NCBI GenBank assembly: GCA_958009085.1
Contig: OY253668.1
Location: forward strand, 1,178,001 to 1,242,000
Direction of reading: 5' to 3'
From: Protoeuglena noctilucae
Lineage: Eukaryota > Chlorophyta > Pedinophyceae > Marsupiomonadales > Marsupiomonadaceae
Length of the DNA stretch: 64,000 bases
The position numbers and the translations under genes were made by a program. Numbering within the stretch: position 1 is the stretch's first letter; the number at the start of each line of letters is the position of its first letter. Positions 61,819 through 64,000 of the stretch are shown piece by piece. The notes under the pieces were generated by a model that saw only the letters and a program-made list of their open reading frames with translations, did not search any database and was not told the origin of the DNA.

Positions 61819-63655
61819 ATGGCGGACGAGGACTACGACATGAGCTCGCCTTTGGGAGCGGCTGCGCCTCGGCCCACCGAGCCCTTGCATGCAGCTTACG
61901 CGGAGGGATATGGGTACGCGTCTGGCGCTCCCCAAGGGGGCAAGGAATTCGCGTTCCTTAACAACGACAACGACCGGACTGCGCCGGCCTTGACCCAGCG
62001 CGACCCGAACGTGCAGGCGTCCGGAAAGGCGAGAGCTGGGAGGGAAACGAACGCTTTATCTGTTGCAAAGGTGGTTGCGACCCACCACCCTGTGTCGGCG
62101 TTCGACGGCCCCCACCCTGGCCCGCATGCGCAGATGGGGAGTGCGGGGCGGGGAGTGCCAATCGGTGCCATGTTCGGGAGCGGCGGTGCGAAGGAGAGCA
62201 AGAGCCTCTTCGGCTCGTCGTTCGCCAACGCAAAACCTGCCCGCGATCTTGTGACGGGGCCGAGCGCCCTGCCGAGCGACAACGGCAACATGCCGCCCTC
62301 CTCCGCGCCCGGCGCACGCGTCGACAACCGGCCCACCGTCAAGGTGTCGCAGGAAAGCATGCCGGCTGTCCGGCCGACCGCCCTTCCGGCCGCCGGGGCT
62401 TCCGACCCTGGGACCAAGGTCTCTGCCGCGGCTGTCAAGGACGAGCCCTCCACGCCCGTGGCCATCCGCACCGGCATCACCGCCCTCCAAGCCTCTCTGC
62501 CCGGAGAATTGCAGTGAGGCTTGCTTGCCCGCCGGCCCCTCGCATGGCCGGCCCGTGCCATGCAAGCCACCCTGGGCCTGCCCCTGTCCCCTTGCAGGAG
62601 CCTCTTGGCGTGGCGGAACCCCGCTCAGACCATCGTTGTGCTCGGTCTGTGTGGGCTGGCGCTGGCCGTGATCCAGTTCGTGGCGTCTGGGGGCCTCGGT
62701 ATCTCGCTGGTCGAGGGGGTCGCCTACGTCCTCCTCGCCCGCCTGGCCATGGGGTTCGTGTCCGCCACGCTCGGCGCGTCTTCTCGCGACAGCGCGCAGG
62801 TCTGGGACGCCACCATCGACTGGGCCAGCAGCAGCCTCCGCAGCGTCTGCCAGGGGTACGAGACGGCCATCCACAACCCCAACCCCCATGCCACGCTGGC
62901 CTTCACCCTGGCCCTCTGGGCCGTCGCCGTCGTCGGCCGCGTCCTCCGCCCCCACCACGTCGCCTGGCTCGTGCTCGGCGTGGCCTTCGCGGCCGCCCCC
63001 GCATGGGCCCGCTTGCACCGGGTGGTCAAGTGCGGATGGTCCTTCGCTGCGGAGGCCCTGGACCATCAGATGGAGGCGAGCGCAGCGCCCTGCATGTGCC
63101 TACTCAGTCAGAGTGCGGGGCACTCTGCTTCACCGCGCCACCTCTATTCATTCGCTGCACCCACCCCCCTCGATTTCTTGAGGTCCCACTAACGATGAGC
63201 CCGCGGTGTGATCCCTCGCAGAAGATGCAAATCACCCGCGGCAAGCGTGCCGTGGCCCTCGTGGTGGCCCTGGCCTTCTTCTGGCTGTACGTCGGGTGGG
63301 TGCACCGCGCGGTGTCTCTCCTGGTGGCCCTCGAGCTCATCCGGTGCCAGATGACCCCCCAGGAGGCGAAGAGCATGATGGAGACGGTGGGGCCCGTGGT
63401 GAAGAAGACCGTGGGGGACGTCACGAGCGTCATGAAGGCGTGGACGCCCCGAGGCAAGACGTACATGACGCCCGCCCCCAACCAGGGCTCCCTGGTGACC
63501 GACGCGGCTCTCCCGGCATGCCTACGACGACAAGCGAACGAGGGCTTGTTCGTTCGGCAAGTGGCCTTAGGCGCGACAGACCTTCGCGGGCCTCCTGCCT
63601 GCAGAACTTTGGAGCCGCAGAAGAACACCCGATGTTTAAAACCAAGGGGCAGTGA
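61819..63655 (+). CDS. Reticulon-homology-domain-like ER membrane protein
   Basis: Four exons, 498 aa: 61819-62513, 62598-63075, 63222-63494, 63605-63655. The first ~230 residues are disordered (rich in Pro, Ala, Gly, Ser), with repeated MFGS/LFGSS-type glycine patches. Then QSLLAWRNPAQTIVVLGLCG begins a domain with two long hydrophobic hairpins (LVEGVAYVLLARLAMGFV; LAFTLALWAVAVVGRVL...AWLVLGVAFAAAPAWA). This resembles the reticulon domain, where a conserved LLxWRNP stretch precedes the first hairpin. A further hydrophobic segment is AVALVVALAFFWLYVGWVHR. The tail ends in HPMFKTKGQ. Reticulons shape ER tubules; that role is inferred. The intron 63076-63221 starts with GC (gcgagc). The reticulon assignment is moderate: the hairpins fit but only the entry motif is specific. 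Confidence 0.65.
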
Positions 63656-63845
63656 GGGCTGCGAGTACAGCAAGCAGCGACCCCTGACGTCCCTGTCACG
63701 TGCCCTGCCGCGATCGCCACCGAGCGCAGCCACTGGTTGGGGCAGCACCATAGCCTAGGGCTGGCGGGGGGCTTTCCGCGGCACCTTCCTCGTTCCCCTC
63801 TGGCCCTACCGCGACAAGCTTGAACCAACTTCAAAGCGCGGTTGG

Positions 63846-63850
63846 TGTAA
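63846..63850 (+). terminator. Possible TGTAA polyadenylation signal
   Basis: TGTAA on the plus strand, 191 bases beyond the stop of the reticulon-like gene. It is the expected chlorophyte signal at a plausible distance. The motif is short and could be chance. Confidence 0.35.
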
Positions 63851-63877
63851 CACCTGACTAGCCACCCAGCCGTATCG

Positions 63878-64000
63878 TCAGATGCGCCCCAGGCTCGGGC
63901 CCCTCGCGGGCTTCCCGACGCCCGGCTGCCCCAGCTCCCGAGCCGTCTTCTTCGCGGAAGGCACCTGGGCAGCCGCTCCCCTCCTCGCGCCCCCGTTCGC
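63878..64000 (-). CDS. Possible last exon of a gene running off the right edge
   Basis: On the minus strand a frame open from the window edge ends at a TGA (63880-63878). It would encode a basic, Gly/Ala/Arg-rich tail (AKKTARELGQPGVGKPARGP, then SLGRI). No homology is visible and no splice acceptor lies within the window. Convergent orientation with the reticulon-like gene would fit the local pattern. Weak call. Confidence 0.3.
   Translation of the reverse strand, partial: ANGGARRGAAAQVPSAKKTARELGQPGVGKPARGPSLGRI

Overview
The window looks like nuclear DNA of a green alga, most likely a trebouxiophyte (inference). It is GC-rich and gene-dense. Every protein-coding gene is broken by short spliceosomal introns (about 58 to 250 bases). 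The gene set joins plant-lineage proteins (a ClpR1-like plastid protease subunit, an ABCG7-like half transporter, Era with an organelle leader) with proteins typical of algae (tiny-macrocysts-type PAS proteins, paired acetate kinase and phosphate acetyltransferase, a leishmanolysin-family protease). I rebuilt 19 genes exon by exon. Nearly all splice phases close, and several products match the usual family length closely (DNAJC11 560 aa, CK2 alpha 339 aa, acetate kinase 430 aa).

Layout: ZNHIT2 (13-1564, +) and a histidine/serine decarboxylase-type enzyme (1976-4524, +). Next come two very large PAS/membrane paralogues head to head (5000-14126, - and 15376-24452, +). Then DNAJC11 (25032-27919, -) and MCM7 (28486-32927, +); an unrecognised small protein with profilin-like features (33082-33910, -); an M20 peptidase (34415-36882, +); CLPR1 (36990-37881, -); a leishmanolysin-like membrane protease (38592-43238, +); NFS1 (43485-45757, +); acetate kinase (45969-47926, -) head to head with phosphate acetyltransferase (48642-51232, +); ABCG7-like (51562-54333, -); ERA (54659-56538, +); a Nudix hydrolase (56582-57682, -); an unknown multi-pass membrane protein (57852-58942, -); CK2 alpha (59420-60752, -); a reticulon-like protein (61819-63655, +); and a possible gene tail at the right edge.

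Functional links are few, as expected in a eukaryote. ACK and PTA catalyse consecutive steps between acetyl-CoA and acetate and share one intergenic region. NFS1 and DNAJC11 are expected in the mitochondrion, ClpR1 in the plastid, and Era in an organelle. MCM7, CK2 and ZNHIT2 are core nuclear or cytosolic proteins.

The most unusual signal is splicing. About 17 of the roughly 128 introns I reconstructed begin with GC instead of GT, all in the context AG|GC(G/A)AG, and one acetate kinase intron seems to begin with GA. MCM7 has lost all the cysteines of its zinc ribbon. The plus-strand PAS paralogue shows two one-base frame discrepancies. I saw no transposons, viral remnants, CRISPR arrays, tRNA or rRNA genes.
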